Shown one piece after another: positions 42,779-52,029 of a DNA stretch of 64,000 nt; positions within the stretch are counted from its first letter, which is position 1, and each line of letters begins with the position of its first letter. The stretch is from Brevibacterium antiquum CNRZ 918 (GTDB lineage: Bacteria; Actinomycetota; Actinomycetes; Actinomycetales; Brevibacteriaceae). Under the pieces are notes generated by a model, which was not told the DNA's origin, made no database searches, and was given only the letters and a program-made list of their open reading frames with translations. The stretch lies in contig NZ_FXZD01000004.1 of assembly GCF_900169145.1 (NCBI RefSeq), positions 1-64,000 on the forward strand, given 5' to 3'. The position numbers and the translations under genes are program-made.

Positions 42779-44467
42779 CTACTTCTCGCCGGAGTCGGAC
42801 GTCTTCTCATAGGCGCGAATCGTGGAATCGTTGCCGTCGACGATGGCGGTTGCGCCGTCGTCGGTCAGTGCCAACAGGTTGGTGTCTGTGCGGTAGGCGT
42901 GCTTGCCCGCCAACAGGCAGGAGGCCTCGCCAACGGTGCAGGGGACGATCGTGCCCCGCGGTTCAGACAGGTGGATGTCCTTGCTGGAGGTGTCCATGAG
43001 CAGCAGCCCGGATTCCAGGTCGAAGAGGTACGGGCCGATGTAGGCTCGCTTTCCGCCCTGGCCGCGCACCCATGACATCTCGCCGACGATGTCGGTCGTG
43101 GTGGTGACGGTCGATAGGATCGAGCCGTCTTCCAGGGAGTGGACGACGAGCTGGATGCGGTGACCGGAATTCGTCGAAGCACCCTGCTCACCCCACAGCG
43201 TGACCGCTTTGCCGTGGCCGGTAGAGACCCATTTGATGATTTGGAGCCCGTCGGCGGGAGCTTCGAGCTTGATGGAGCGTTCATCACCGGACTTGATGTT
43301 CTTCGCCTTGACCGGACCATTCCAGTCTGAGCTGAAGAGCTCGTCGTTCTCGATTGCCATGGGCGTCGACCCTGATTCGGGAGTCGGTACGTTCACGAGC
43401 CCGTCGGCGCCGAACGTGGACAGGCGGTTGCCCGACTTGATGAGGACGCTCGTACCGGCAGATGTGATGCGAGCATTCTCCGGGAGGTGGTAGGTCTTGG
43501 GCTTGTCTGCACCGTCGATGAGCGCCTTAGCCGTGTCACCGGCCTGCCACAGCAGCGCGGGTTTGCCGTCGATGATCGTGTCGACCGCGAACGTCGGGGC
43601 CTCGCTGGTCTTTCCGGAGTAACGGGTCTTCCCCGTCTCAGAGTCGAGGACTTCCAGCGTGTCCCCGTCGACGACGAGCACACCGCGATCCGAGGCGGTC
43701 ACCGAGGCGTCCTTGGCGATCTTCGTCTCCCACTTCGGGGAATTGTCGAAGCCGGGGACGATGTCTTCGGTCTTGTCGACCGAGAGCTCGGAGGCCGGAT
43801 TGATCTGCTTTTCCGATTCGATCGTCTGCGGTGAGTCCTGGGAACCGGCGGGGACGATGTTCGGGATGACGAACGCCCCGATCATCAGGATCACGATGCC
43901 GATGAGCACGAGGCCCGGCACGGTGATCTTCTTCAGCTGTTGCGGCGGGTTCCGCCGGGAGTGATTGCGTCGACTCGAGTGCTTGCGCACCCGAGTCCGC
44001 TTCACCTTCGGAGCCGAAGGAGCTGCAGGTCCGGAGAACGGCGTGCCCAGGGGGTAGTCCTCCCCGTTGCCCGCCTCAGCGTCGTCCTTGGCCTGTGACG
44101 CCTCCGCGTCGGCAGGTGCACTGTCCTTCGCCGAGGTGGTCGTGCTCTCTTCTGCCAAGGTGTTCGCGTTCGCTGGCGAAGGTGCGCTCGAAGAAGGGTC
44201 GCTCGACGAAGAATCTTCCTTCGACGTGGAGGGGGGTGGAGTGGGGGATGCAGGAGCGGCGGGCGCGATCTTGCCAGTCTCGTCCAGGAGGACGTCAACT
44301 TCCTGTTTGCCGTCGTCGATGGTCACGGGCACTTGGGTCGCGGTCTCCCTGGCATAGTCGCCAAGGTAGGTCATGGCCTGCCCGGTGTCGGAATAGCGAC
44401 TCGTCGCACCATTGAGGGTGAGGTAGGTGAACCCGTCCTGAGAGACGGAGATCAGCGCACGAGCCAT
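42779..44467 (-). CDS. bitopic membrane protein with extracellular propeller-like domain
   Basis: A 562-residue protein. Residues 1-70 form a small domain (MARALISVSQDGFTYLTLNG.. and ..VTIDDGKQEVDVLLDETG). Residues 70-160 are Ser/Ala/Pro-rich, then comes a basic stretch (..RTRVRKHSSRRNHSRRN..), one membrane helix near residue 185 (..VPGLVLIGIVILMIGAFVIPNI..) and about 350 extracellular residues. The last part has repeated short strands (..GVLVVDGDTLEVLDSETGKT..), suggesting a beta-propeller. AAGGAA precedes ATG. It is transcribed before the Ser/Asp-rich protein. I do not know the family. Confidence 0.7.
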   Translation of the reverse strand: MARALISVSQDGFTYLTLNGATSRYSDTGQAMTYLGDYARETATQVPVTIDDGKQEVDVLLDETGKIAPAAPASPTPPPSTSKEDSSSSDPSSSAPSPANANTLAEESTTTSAKDSAPADAEASQAKDDAEAGNGEDYPLGTPFSGPAAPSAPKVKRTRVRKHSSRRNHSRRNPPQQLKKITVPGLVLIGIVILMIGAFVIPNIVPAGSQDSPQTIESEKQINPASELSVDKTEDIVPGFDNSPKWETKIAKDASVTASDRGVLVVDGDTLEVLDSETGKTRYSGKTSEAPTFAVDTIIDGKPALLWQAGDTAKALIDGADKPKTYHLPENARITSAGTSVLIKSGNRLSTFGADGLVNVPTPESGSTPMAIENDELFSSDWNGPVKAKNIKSGDERSIKLEAPADGLQIIKWVSTGHGKAVTLWGEQGASTNSGHRIQLVVHSLEDGSILSTVTTTTDIVGEMSWVRGQGGKRAYIGPYLFDLESGLLLMDTSSKDIHLSEPRGTIVPCTVGEASCLLAGKHAYRTDTNLLALTDDGATAIVDGNDSTIRAYEKTSDSGEK

Positions 44468-44690
44468 GTATAAGGTTCCTTGAGCAGTATCGACGGTGGG
44501 GCCGGGACAATCCTATTGAATACCAGCGGGTGCTCCTACCGTTTGGTCGAAACCGTTATACATCGCTACTGAATCGTTGCACGTCGGGAGATCTGTGTCT
44601 CATTGTGCACCATATGCGCTGTGAGTTTGCCCGGCCGCCTGAGTGAGGTTAGGATGTATCTTGCTGTCTGCACCTGTGTGCAGCGCATGT

Positions 44691-44764
44691 GGTGGGTATA
44701 GCTCAGCTGGTAGAGCGCCGCGTTGTGGTCGCGGATGTCGCGGGTTCAAGTCCCGTTACTCACC
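44691..44764 (+). tRNA. tRNA-His (anticodon GTG)
   Basis: A 74-nt cloverleaf including the extra 5' G (G-1 at 44691) paired to discriminator C73, the histidine hallmark. Acceptor GTGGGTA/TACTCAC, D arm GCTCAGCTGGTAGAGC, anticodon stem CCGCG/CGCGG with loop TTGTGGT (GTG), and T arm CGGGTTCAAGTCCCG are all regular. CCA is not encoded. Confidence 0.95.
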
Positions 44765-44774
44765 CCGAGCTGAC

Positions 44775-44814
44775 AAGCCCCGGACTCCGAGAGAACTCAA
44801 GGAGTCCGGGGCTT
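44775..44814 (+). terminator. terminator after tRNA-His
   Basis: A 14-bp perfect stem (AAGCCCCGGACTCC 44775-44788 with GGAGTCCGGGGCTT 44801-44814, 12-nt loop) is followed by TTCG, directly after the tRNA. It is a textbook intrinsic terminator. Confidence 0.92.
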
Positions 44815-45013
44815 TTCGCATCCCTGCTCCTCTGCTGGACGAGCATCGGACGGCCGTCTAGCGGACTGCACGCCTGATCGCGCGGACTGCGCAGCTGATC
44901 ACAGAGCCACTCCTCTGGACTTCCGTCGGTGAAGTGACAATACTCGGTGGCAGGTGCCTTCTTCGTGAAGGACCCGATCTGTGAATCACGATTCGACGAA
45001 CAGGAGACGTGCT

Positions 45014-45442
45014 ATGAATACCCCAGAGAGCATCGCCTACACCGCAAAGGCCGAAGTCACGGGAGGCCGTGACGGTCATGGAGCCACGGACGACAAGGCA
45101 CTCGACGTCGATCTGCGCAGCCCCAAGGAAATGGGCGGACCCGGTGGAGGAACCAACCCGGAGCAGCTCTTCGCCGTCGGCTACGGAGCCTGCTTCCAGG
45201 GCGCCATGGGCCTGGCCGGCAAGGAGCTCGGGGTCGATACCTCGAAGTCCGTCGTTCACTCCGAAGTCGGAATCGGCAAGGAAGGGGAGAGCTTCGGAAT
45301 CAGCGTCAAGCTCACCGTGACCATCCCCGGCGCTGATCAGGACACCGCGCAGAAGGTCGTCGACCGCACCCACGAGCTGTGCCCCTACTCGAAGGCCACT
45401 CGCGGAAACATTCCGGTCGAGCTCGTCGTCAACGGCTCCTGA
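45014..45442 (+). CDS. ohr: organic hydroperoxide resistance protein (Ohr/OsmC family)
   Basis: Reduces organic hydroperoxides. The 142-residue protein has the two reactive Cys of Ohr, C60 in ..AVGYGACFQGA.. and C123 in ..HELCPYSKATRGNI.., plus the conserved ..GGGTNPEQLF.. region with its Arg/Glu neighbours. ATG 45014 follows AGGAG. A strong terminator lies right after it, so it is monocistronic. An OhrR gene is not adjacent. Confidence 0.95.
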   Translation: MNTPESIAYTAKAEVTGGRDGHGATDDKALDVDLRSPKEMGGPGGGTNPEQLFAVGYGACFQGAMGLAGKELGVDTSKSVVHSEVGIGKEGESFGISVKLTVTIPGADQDTAQKVVDRTHELCPYSKATRGNIPVELVVNGS

Positions 45443-45457
45443 CCAGCATGCTCTGAC

Positions 45458-45495
45458 CATCTCGGCACCCGAGAGATCTCTCGGGTGCCGAGATG
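45458..45495 (+). terminator. terminator after ohr
   Basis: A 38-bp perfect palindrome (19-bp arms, CATCTCGGCACCCGAGAGA and its complement) begins 16 bp after the ohr stop. The central bases must form the loop. The T tract is short. Confidence 0.75.
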
Positions 45496-45511
45496 AGTGG
45501 GAGAAGAACTC

Positions 45512-46091
45512 ATGAGTATTGACTTCGACCTCACCGTCGTCGGCAGCATCAACGCCGACATCACCGCCACCACGCACCGCCTGCCCAGCCCCGGCGAGAC
45601 CGTCGGGGGAGGACAGCTCGTCTACAGCCCGGGCGCCGTCGGAACCGATGCCTCGGGGACAGCGATGCGCGAAGCCCCGACACGAGCAGGGGGCCAGCTC
45701 GATGACATTGCCGTCATCGAATCCGAGACTGGCACGGCTCTGATCATGGTCGATGGAAACGGTGCTGACCCAGCTCGAGATCTCGCTCGACCTCATCACC
45801 GAACTCGCCAGCCGTGTGAAAGGCCGATTCGTCGTCAACGCGGCTCCCGCTCTCCCTCTGCCCGCCGAGGTGGTCGATCGTGGCGATCTCATCATCGTCG
45901 ACGAGACCGAGTACGCACTGCTCCCGCAGCTGAGAAACTCCCTCGGTGCCGAAGCCGTGATGGATTTCGCCGCGCAGCCCGAATTCCGCGCACTCGAACA
46001 CTGCATCGCGGCCGCTGACGCTTCAGCGCCCCGCGCCGAAGCGAGTGCATCAGCCGCAGCCACCTCGACCACCAGGACGAACTCAACGTGA
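45512..46091 (+). pseudogene. broken ribokinase-family gene
   Basis: It begins as a normal PfkB/ribokinase (..LTVVGSINADITATTHRLPS..) with a ribosome binding site. It then jumps from ..YSPG to AVGTDASGTAMREA, losing the GKGANQA substrate-binding motif. It continues ..VIESETGTALIMVDGNG and fuses, in a shifted frame, to ..VLTQLEISLDLI.., ..VVNAAPALPLPAEVV.. and ..DETEYALL... The GAGD catalytic motif is absent and the end is an Ala/Ser-rich tail. At only 193 codons where about 300 are expected, with two deletions and a frame change, it cannot be active. Its last stop still overlaps the start of the next gene (GTGA). Confidence 0.85.
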
Positions 46092-47014
46092 CCGACCAGA
46101 CTCCACGTACTCAGCGCTCCCTCTTCACCGGCCTGAGCGCCTTCCCACTCACGCCGATCCATGACGAGAAGATCGACGAAGCGGAGTATGTCGGCCTGCT
46201 CGAGCGCCTCGTCGCAGCCCAAGTCGACTCGATCACCCCGCTGGGATCAACCGGCTCCTACGCCTACCTGAGCACCGATGAGCGAGCGCGCGTCACCGAA
46301 CTGACCGTCGCCAATTCCGGTCACACGCCCGTGCTCGTGGGCGTCGGTGCCCTGCGCACACGGGACGTGCTCGCCAACGTCGAATCCGCCCAGGCAGCCG
46401 GGGCTCAGGGACTGCTCCTCGCACCGGTCAGCTACCAGAGCCTGACTGAGGCGGACGTGTTCGAACTCTTCCGCACCGTCGCTGCCGCCACCGATCTTCC
46501 GCTCGTCGTCTACGACAACCCGGGCACCACCCACTTCACGTTCACCACTGAGCTCTACGGACGCCTGGCGGCCCTCGACGGCATCGCATCAATCAAGATT
46601 CCCGGCTTCGATGCTGCCCCGGATGCCTGGACGCAGCGTGTGGATGAGATCCGCGCCGCCGTCGGTGACCACGTGAGCATCGGAGTCTCGGGGGACGGGT
46701 TCGGCGCCGCCGGACTCAACGCCGGATGCGATGCCTGGTACACGGCCATCGGTGGCACTCTGCCGACGCCGATGGCCGACATCACCCGCGCCGCGCTCGC
46801 CGGTGAGACTGAAAAGGCCGCACTGCTGTCGGCCGCACTCCAGCCGCTGTGGGACCTGTTCTCCGACTTCGGCGGCAGCCTGCGCGTGGTCGCCGCAGTC
46901 GCCGAGCATCTCGGCCTCGTCCGCCCGCACTCCCTGCCGCTGCCGCTCCTCGGCCTCGACGACGATCAGAAGCGAAGGGTTGCCGAGGTGGTCGACCGCC
47001 TCGAACTCAGCTGA
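46088..47014 (+). CDS. DapA-family lyase/aldolase
   Basis: A TIM-barrel aldolase of 308 residues of the dihydrodipicolinate synthase / N-acetylneuraminate lyase family. The N-terminal ..FPLTPI.. and ..PLGSTGSYAYLSTDE.. lie near residue 50. The catalytic Tyr is in ..LVVYDNPGTTHFTF.. and the Schiff-base Lys in ..GIASIKIPGFD... The GSTGS instead of GTTGE motif suggests a substrate other than that of true DapA. The GTG start 46088 overlaps the ribokinase remnant stop by four bases. Ribokinase and lyase probably once formed one sugar- or sugar-acid-catabolic operon. Confidence 0.88.
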   Translation: MTDQTPRTQRSLFTGLSAFPLTPIHDEKIDEAEYVGLLERLVAAQVDSITPLGSTGSYAYLSTDERARVTELTVANSGHTPVLVGVGALRTRDVLANVESAQAAGAQGLLLAPVSYQSLTEADVFELFRTVAAATDLPLVVYDNPGTTHFTFTTELYGRLAALDGIASIKIPGFDAAPDAWTQRVDEIRAAVGDHVSIGVSGDGFGAAGLNAGCDAWYTAIGGTLPTPMADITRAALAGETEKAALLSAALQPLWDLFSDFGGSLRVVAAVAEHLGLVRPHSLPLPLLGLDDDQKRRVAEVVDRLELS

Positions 47015-47198
47015 GTTCAGGCGAGGTCCGACTTCGCGGGTGCAACGGATCCGACCTTGAGATGCGGCCGGGTGCCCGCCTCGGCGGCGTATTCGTTCCC
47101 CGTCCACCGGGAGTTGGGGTATGGGCAGGACTGCGTGCCTATGAATGGATGGTTGTGGGCACAACCGTCCCACGCCCGCTTCGACCACCGGAGATCCG

Positions 47199-49364
47199 AT
47201 GGCACATCCGCCCTCCCCGCTTCCGTCCGCACCGCACACGATCACGGCCGGACTGGCCGCACTGCTGCTGTCCACAGGAATGAGCGTGGGACTCACCGGA
47301 GTCAGCGGCGGAGCTGCGCAGGCGGCCGAGGTCCCGGATCCGATCAGCCATTCCGCCCCGGATGCGGCTCTCGAGCTCGACAGCCTGGGCTCCTACGAGA
47401 CCGGCCAGTTCGATGAATCCGCGGCAGAGATCACGGCTGTCCACGGAGACACCGTCTACACGGTCAACGCGCAGGCCGCGACCGTCGACATCATCGACTT
47501 CTCCGACCCTGCCGAGCCGGAGAAGCTCGGGGAGATCACCGGGTCGGGAGTCGCGAACTCCGTCGCTATCCGCGATGACGGACTCGGCGTCATCGCACTT
47601 GAAGACGAGGACAAGACGAAGACCGGATCTCTGCTGTTCTTCGACGCCAGCACCCCCTCGGCAAAGGTGCTCGGATCCGTACCTGCGGGATCACTGCCCG
47701 ACATGGTCACAGTCACCCCCGACGGCGCGCATGCGCTGGTCGCCAATGAGGGCGAACCAGCCGAGGATTTCTCCACCGATCCCGAAGGCTCGGTGACGGT
47801 GGTGGATCTGCCCGCCGAGGTGGCCGCCCCGAAGGAATCGGATGTGCACACAGCTGACTTCCACGCTTTCGAGGAGGGCGGGGCTAGGACGTTGCCCGAC
47901 GATGTTCGGATCTTCGGGCCCGAGCCGCACGACGATCACCCGATCTCGCGCAATCTCGAGCCCGAGTACATCACCATTGCCGGTGACAAGGCCTACGCGA
48001 CGCTGCAGGAGGCGAACTCGATCGCCGTCGTTGACATCGCCTCGGCGGAGGTCACCGATATCCTGCCCCTGGGCTACAAGGATCACGGAAAAGCCGGCAA
48101 CGGTCTCGACGCCTCCGACCGGGATCCCAAAGACGCTCCCGAGACGAACATTGAGACGTATCCCGGTCTCAGGGGCGCGTACATGCCGGACACGATCTCG
48201 ACGTTCTCCTCCGGTGGCACCGACTACCTGGTCACAGCGAACGAAGGCGACTCGCGTGAGTGGGGAGATTTCGTCGACGCGGCCAGGGTCAAGGACCTCG
48301 GCGATGACGGGCTGGCCCCGGTGTGCGCCGACTCGCCATTGGCCGACGAACTCAACGATGAGGATCTGGGCCGGCTCAACATCATCACCGACATGGGCCT
48401 GAACGAGAGCGGCGAATGCTATGACGAGCTCTATGCCTTCGGCGCACGGTCATTCTCCGTGTGGACCACCGACGGGAAGCTGATTGCCGATTCCGGTGAC
48501 ACCTTCGAGCAGATGACCGCCGAGGCGATCCCCGACTTCTTCAACTCGAACCATTCCGAGTCGAACTCCGAAGGTCGCAGCGACGACAAGGGTCCAGAGC
48601 CCGAAGCGCTGACCGTCGGCGAGGTGGGGGAGACGACTTACGCGTTCCTCGGCTTCGAACGCGTCGGCGGAATCGCCGCTTTCGACCTCAGCAACCCGTC
48701 ACAGCCGGAGTTCGTGACCTACTTCAACAACAGGGACTTCTCCGTCTCGGTCGAGGACGAGATCGAGGATGCCTCAGACCCGGGCGCACTGCTCTCGAGC
48801 GCCGGTGACCTGGGACCTGAAGGACTCACGTTCCTGAACAGGGACGAGTCTCCGAGTGGTGAGGCGGCGCTGGTCGTCGGCAATGAAGTCTCAGGCACCA
48901 CGAGCCTGTACTCGGTCGCCGATCTCAAGGACGACGACAGCGGGGACTCGGAAGCGGGATCGGACTCGCAGGCTGCAACGGGTGCTGATGGCGCCGCGGC
49001 AGACTCCGACTCTGAGGCCGAGGGCTCCGGCTCGGCCGCTGACGGCACGCCGGTGAGCGCAGACGCGGATGCGGACTCCGGCGGGTCCGGTTCCACGAGT
49101 GCCGGTTCGAACGGCGCGTCCGGAAGCGGTGCGGAAGCATCAGCTGAGGGAGCAGATTCGGGCAGCACCACCTCGGCGGGTGGAAGTGCCTCGGTCGAAG
49201 GGCCTGAGGGCAATGCCTCAGTCGACGACGATGGCAAGGATGACAACGGCGGCTCACTGCCGAAGACCGGTGCCGACCTCGGTCAGTACCTGCTCATCGG
49301 CGGTATCGCTTTCGCGCTCATCGCCATCGGAATCATTGCGTTCATTGTGACCAAGCGCCGTTAG
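47199..49364 (+). CDS. LPXTG-anchored choice-of-anchor I surface protein
   Basis: A 721-residue secreted protein anchored to the wall by sortase. The signal peptide ends near residue 45 (..GGAAQAAEV). Residues 45-575 form the choice-of-anchor I domain, a beta-propeller-like phytase/alkaline phosphatase-related region (..VSLGYKDHGK-type segment, ..YPGLRGAYMPDTISTF.., ..NEGDSREWGDF.., ..PEALTVGEVGETTYAFLGFERVGGI..). A Ser/Asp/Gly-rich stalk spans about 590-685. LPKTG with a hydrophobic helix and KRR tail ends the protein. ATG 47199 has CGGAG upstream. Enzymatic activity has not been shown for this family in general. Confidence 0.9.
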   Translation: MAHPPSPLPSAPHTITAGLAALLLSTGMSVGLTGVSGGAAQAAEVPDPISHSAPDAALELDSLGSYETGQFDESAAEITAVHGDTVYTVNAQAATVDIIDFSDPAEPEKLGEITGSGVANSVAIRDDGLGVIALEDEDKTKTGSLLFFDASTPSAKVLGSVPAGSLPDMVTVTPDGAHALVANEGEPAEDFSTDPEGSVTVVDLPAEVAAPKESDVHTADFHAFEEGGARTLPDDVRIFGPEPHDDHPISRNLEPEYITIAGDKAYATLQEANSIAVVDIASAEVTDILPLGYKDHGKAGNGLDASDRDPKDAPETNIETYPGLRGAYMPDTISTFSSGGTDYLVTANEGDSREWGDFVDAARVKDLGDDGLAPVCADSPLADELNDEDLGRLNIITDMGLNESGECYDELYAFGARSFSVWTTDGKLIADSGDTFEQMTAEAIPDFFNSNHSESNSEGRSDDKGPEPEALTVGEVGETTYAFLGFERVGGIAAFDLSNPSQPEFVTYFNNRDFSVSVEDEIEDASDPGALLSSAGDLGPEGLTFLNRDESPSGEAALVVGNEVSGTTSLYSVADLKDDDSGDSEAGSDSQAATGADGAAADSDSEAEGSGSAADGTPVSADADADSGGSGSTSAGSNGASGSGAEASAEGADSGSTTSAGGSASVEGPEGNASVDDDGKDDNGGSLPKTGADLGQYLLIGGIAFALIAIGIIAFIVTKRR

Positions 49365-49390
49365 ATGTCACTTGACTTTGCATCAGGTCC

Positions 49391-49407
49391 TTCCCGGCTG
49401 CCGGGAA
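49391..49407 (+). terminator. possible terminator after the LPXTG protein gene
   Basis: TTCCCGGC (49391-49398), one base, then GCCGGGAA (49400-49407) make a short GC-rich hairpin 26 bp after the stop, without a clear T tract. No gene is seen between 49365 and 49644. Confidence 0.4.
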
Positions 49408-49644
49408 AGTGGTGACAGCACGACTTGCGCCTTCTCTGTGGTCTCCACATCGCACCGGTGGCCTGACTGCATACTCAGCGGCCGCATCAGACAGCCACCT
49501 AGAGTTCGGTTGTTCTCAGCCCCGAGGTTGGTGCACCCCGAGCTCGAAACCACCACCGTCCCCATCCCGCACGCGGGAATCAACCTTCGTTTTCACGATT
49601 GACCAGCGTCTCCAGCCAGTGCCGCCGATTCAGCTGGTTCGGCG

Positions 49645-50463
49645 TCAGTCGATCTTGCCGATGGGTTCGCGCTTCTCGGCCTGGAACTGGTCCTCGGCGC
49701 GACCGCGCGCCCAATAGGCGGAGATCGACAGCAATTCGCGTGGCACCTCGTGTTCTTTGAGCACCCGTCGGATCGTCGTGATCGTCTCCCGCTCACCATG
49801 GGCGAAGACCTGCGGAGTGCCCTCACACCAGTCGAGGCCGCGAACAGCGGCAATGAGCTCATCGTCGTTGTCGACCCAGACCACAGAGACGCCAGCAGGA
49901 GTCTCGGGAAGCAGCCGGTCGGCTTCGTCTGCGACGGCAGCGATGACGATTCCCCTCGCCTGGGTGTCCATGGCCTCAACCGCCGTGCTCACTGCGGGGA
50001 TCGCAGTGTGGTCGGCGATGAGCAGGTGCCAGGGAGCGACAGGGTCGGGTTGGTATTTGCCGCCGGCGCCGACCATGACGATGGTGTCGCCTGGCTGGGC
50101 CATCGTGGCCCAGGGCCCGGCAACGCCCTCGCCGCCGTGAATGACGAAGTCCAGCGACAGCCACTTCTCGTCTTCGTTGATCTCCCGCACGGTGTAGGTA
50201 CGTTTGCGGGGCAGCTTCTCGGGAGAGTTCTCCCGCAGTTCAGTCAGATCGTAGGGTGGGGTCAGCCCGTGCTGGGGATCGGCGAACATGAGTTTGACGT
50301 ACTTGTCCGTCGCCTCATTGTTCGAGATCGCGTCGAAACCGTCTCCGCCGACCTTGATCCGAATGAGATTCGGGGTGATCTTTGCGACCTCTTGCACCGA
50401 CATGACCGCCTGTGGGCGAGGCGGTCGAGCTGAGCGTTCGGGCGTGCTGGGAGTAGTCGACAT
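49645..50463 (-). CDS. siderophore-interacting protein (ferric-siderophore reductase)
   Basis: Releases iron from imported ferric siderophores using NAD(P)H and FAD. In 272 residues the FAD-binding segment is ..RKRTYTVREINEDEKWLSLDFVIHGGEGVAGPWA.. and the pyridine-nucleotide part is ..LIADHTAIPAVSTAVEAM... The C-terminal SIP part (..VFAHGERETITTIRRVL.. then ..ISAYWARGRAEDQFQ..) is intact. A DtxR/IdeR-type iron box lies 20-40 bp upstream, so iron limitation should induce it. Transport genes for siderophores are not in the window. Confidence 0.94.
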   Translation of the reverse strand: MSTTPSTPERSARPPRPQAVMSVQEVAKITPNLIRIKVGGDGFDAISNNEATDKYVKLMFADPQHGLTPPYDLTELRENSPEKLPRKRTYTVREINEDEKWLSLDFVIHGGEGVAGPWATMAQPGDTIVMVGAGGKYQPDPVAPWHLLIADHTAIPAVSTAVEAMDTQARGIVIAAVADEADRLLPETPAGVSVVWVDNDDELIAAVRGLDWCEGTPQVFAHGERETITTIRRVLKEHEVPRELLSISAYWARGRAEDQFQAEKREPIGKID

Positions 50464-50481
50464 TGAGAGCCTTCCTAAGGG

Positions 50482-50500
50482 ATAAGTTAGCCTCACCTTA
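50482..50500 (-). promoter_or_regulatory. DtxR/IdeR iron box
   Basis: The 19-mer ATAAGTTAGCCTCACCTTA matches 15 of 19 positions of the consensus TTAGGTTAGCCTAACCTAA, with the core TTAGCCT-ACCT conserved. It lies 19-37 bp upstream of the siderophore-reductase start on the minus strand. Confidence 0.8.
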
Positions 50501-50523
50501 GCAAATGACCATGTCAGACCCTG

Positions 50524-51843
50524 TCAGACGGCTCTCTGGGACCAGTCCTCACGCAGCCGCCGCAGTCCCTTGAGCGCCTTGGGGGAGTCGACGTATTCGA
50601 CATCGGGCAGGGGCGAGTTCGGACTCTTGCACAGGAGCATGTCCTCGGGGTCCATCAGCGCGATCCGTTTGCCGTCCTCTTCCAGGCGGCTCATCGCCTC
50701 GGTGAACATTCGTCTGGCCACTCCATTGATCTCGTTGACACGGCGCAGGTCCAGGACGACGACCTCGACGTTGGATTCGGGAGCATCCATGGTCCTAATG
50801 ACGTTTTCGGCACCGCTCCACTGGATGAGGCCCTGCAGGCTGCAGATGCGGACCATGACTCCCTGAGAGTCCACGAAGCGGCGGTCACGGCGAATGATCG
50901 AGCGAGCAGGTTCGGGAGCGTCCATGATGTGCAGACTCAGCTCACGTGAGAGCGTCCGGAAGATATTGGCTCCGCGAACACTCGTCCCGTGTTTGTCCAA
51001 ACGCGGAGAGAAAGTCGCGATTCCGACCTGCCCGGGCAGGACCCCGAAGACTCCGCCGGAGACACCGGACTTGGCGGGCACGCCGATCTCAGTCATCCAG
51101 TCACCGGCAGCGTCGTACATGCCGCAGGTCATCATGACACCGAGGACCTGTCGGTTCACACGGGGAGAGAGCACCTGCTTGCCGGTGATGGGGTTGATCC
51201 CGCCAGCGGCCAGAGTGGCGGCCATGATTCCCAGATCCTTGGTGGTGATGAGGATCGAGCATTGGGCGATATAGCCCTGGACCACCTCGTCGGGTTGGTC
51301 GGTGTAGACACCGTAGGACCGGAGCATATTGGCGATCGCGACATTGCGGTAGGCCTCACCCCATTCGCCCTCGGCCACCGAATCGTCGACGCGCAGCTGT
51401 CGGCCGGCGAACTCGGACAGACCGGCACGCACGATCTCGATCCGCTCGGCCAGTGAGGTTCCCGGCTCGCCCAGGAGCGAATGTGTGACCATGGCACCGG
51501 CATTGATCATCGGGTTGAGCGGTTTGCCGGACATCTTGTCCAGGGAGAGTTCGTTGAAGGCCTCTCCGCTGGGCTCGACGCCCACCATGTCGAGGACCGC
51601 GGCCAGCCCTTCCTGCTCGATCGCCATGCCGTAGATGAAGGGCTTCGACATCGACTGGATAGAGAACTCGAAATCCGAATCACCGGAGGTGTATTCGACC
51701 CCGTCGAGGGTGGAGAGGCAGATGCCCAGCTTCTCTGGGTCGGCCGCAGCCAGATCCGGAATATAGTCCGCGTTCGCACCGGACCGGTCTGACCTGTGAC
51801 GATCGAGCGTCTCGTCCAAAAAATCAGGGATAGGGGATCGCAT
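50524..51843 (-). CDS. glsA: glutaminase with C-terminal STAS domain
   Basis: Hydrolyses glutamine to glutamate and ammonia. The 439 residues have the serine-dependent SxxK motif in ..SIQSMSKPFIYG.. near residue 65, ..NPMINAGAM.. near residue 110, and ..GVPAKSGVSGGVFGVLPGQVGIATFSP.. near residue 250. The last 110 residues form a STAS-like domain (..VVVLDLRRVNEINGVARRMF..), a known variant of bacterial glutaminases. AGGAGG precedes ATG 51843. It may be monocistronic; the siderophore-reductase gene follows on the same strand after about 60 bp with its own promoter. Confidence 0.94.
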   Translation of the reverse strand: MRSPIPDFLDETLDRHRSDRSGANADYIPDLAAADPEKLGICLSTLDGVEYTSGDSDFEFSIQSMSKPFIYGMAIEQEGLAAVLDMVGVEPSGEAFNELSLDKMSGKPLNPMINAGAMVTHSLLGEPGTSLAERIEIVRAGLSEFAGRQLRVDDSVAEGEWGEAYRNVAIANMLRSYGVYTDQPDEVVQGYIAQCSILITTKDLGIMAATLAAGGINPITGKQVLSPRVNRQVLGVMMTCGMYDAAGDWMTEIGVPAKSGVSGGVFGVLPGQVGIATFSPRLDKHGTSVRGANIFRTLSRELSLHIMDAPEPARSIIRRDRRFVDSQGVMVRICSLQGLIQWSGAENVIRTMDAPESNVEVVVLDLRRVNEINGVARRMFTEAMSRLEEDGKRIALMDPEDMLLCKSPNSPLPDVEYVDSPKALKGLRRLREDWSQRAV

Positions 51844-52029
51844 TGCACCTCCTGGAGTGTGATGAAGTTCGGTTGGTTGTGCTGGGGGCCGCAGTTGCCC
51901 GACTGCTATTCTCACACACCCATGCAGGTGGGGAGCCGACTGCGGCGGGGCCGCAGGCAGCTGGAGTGTGTGGCAGAACTGGCACCAGATTGTCACCGGC
52001 ACCGCAACGTCGCATCATACGGTGAGAAG

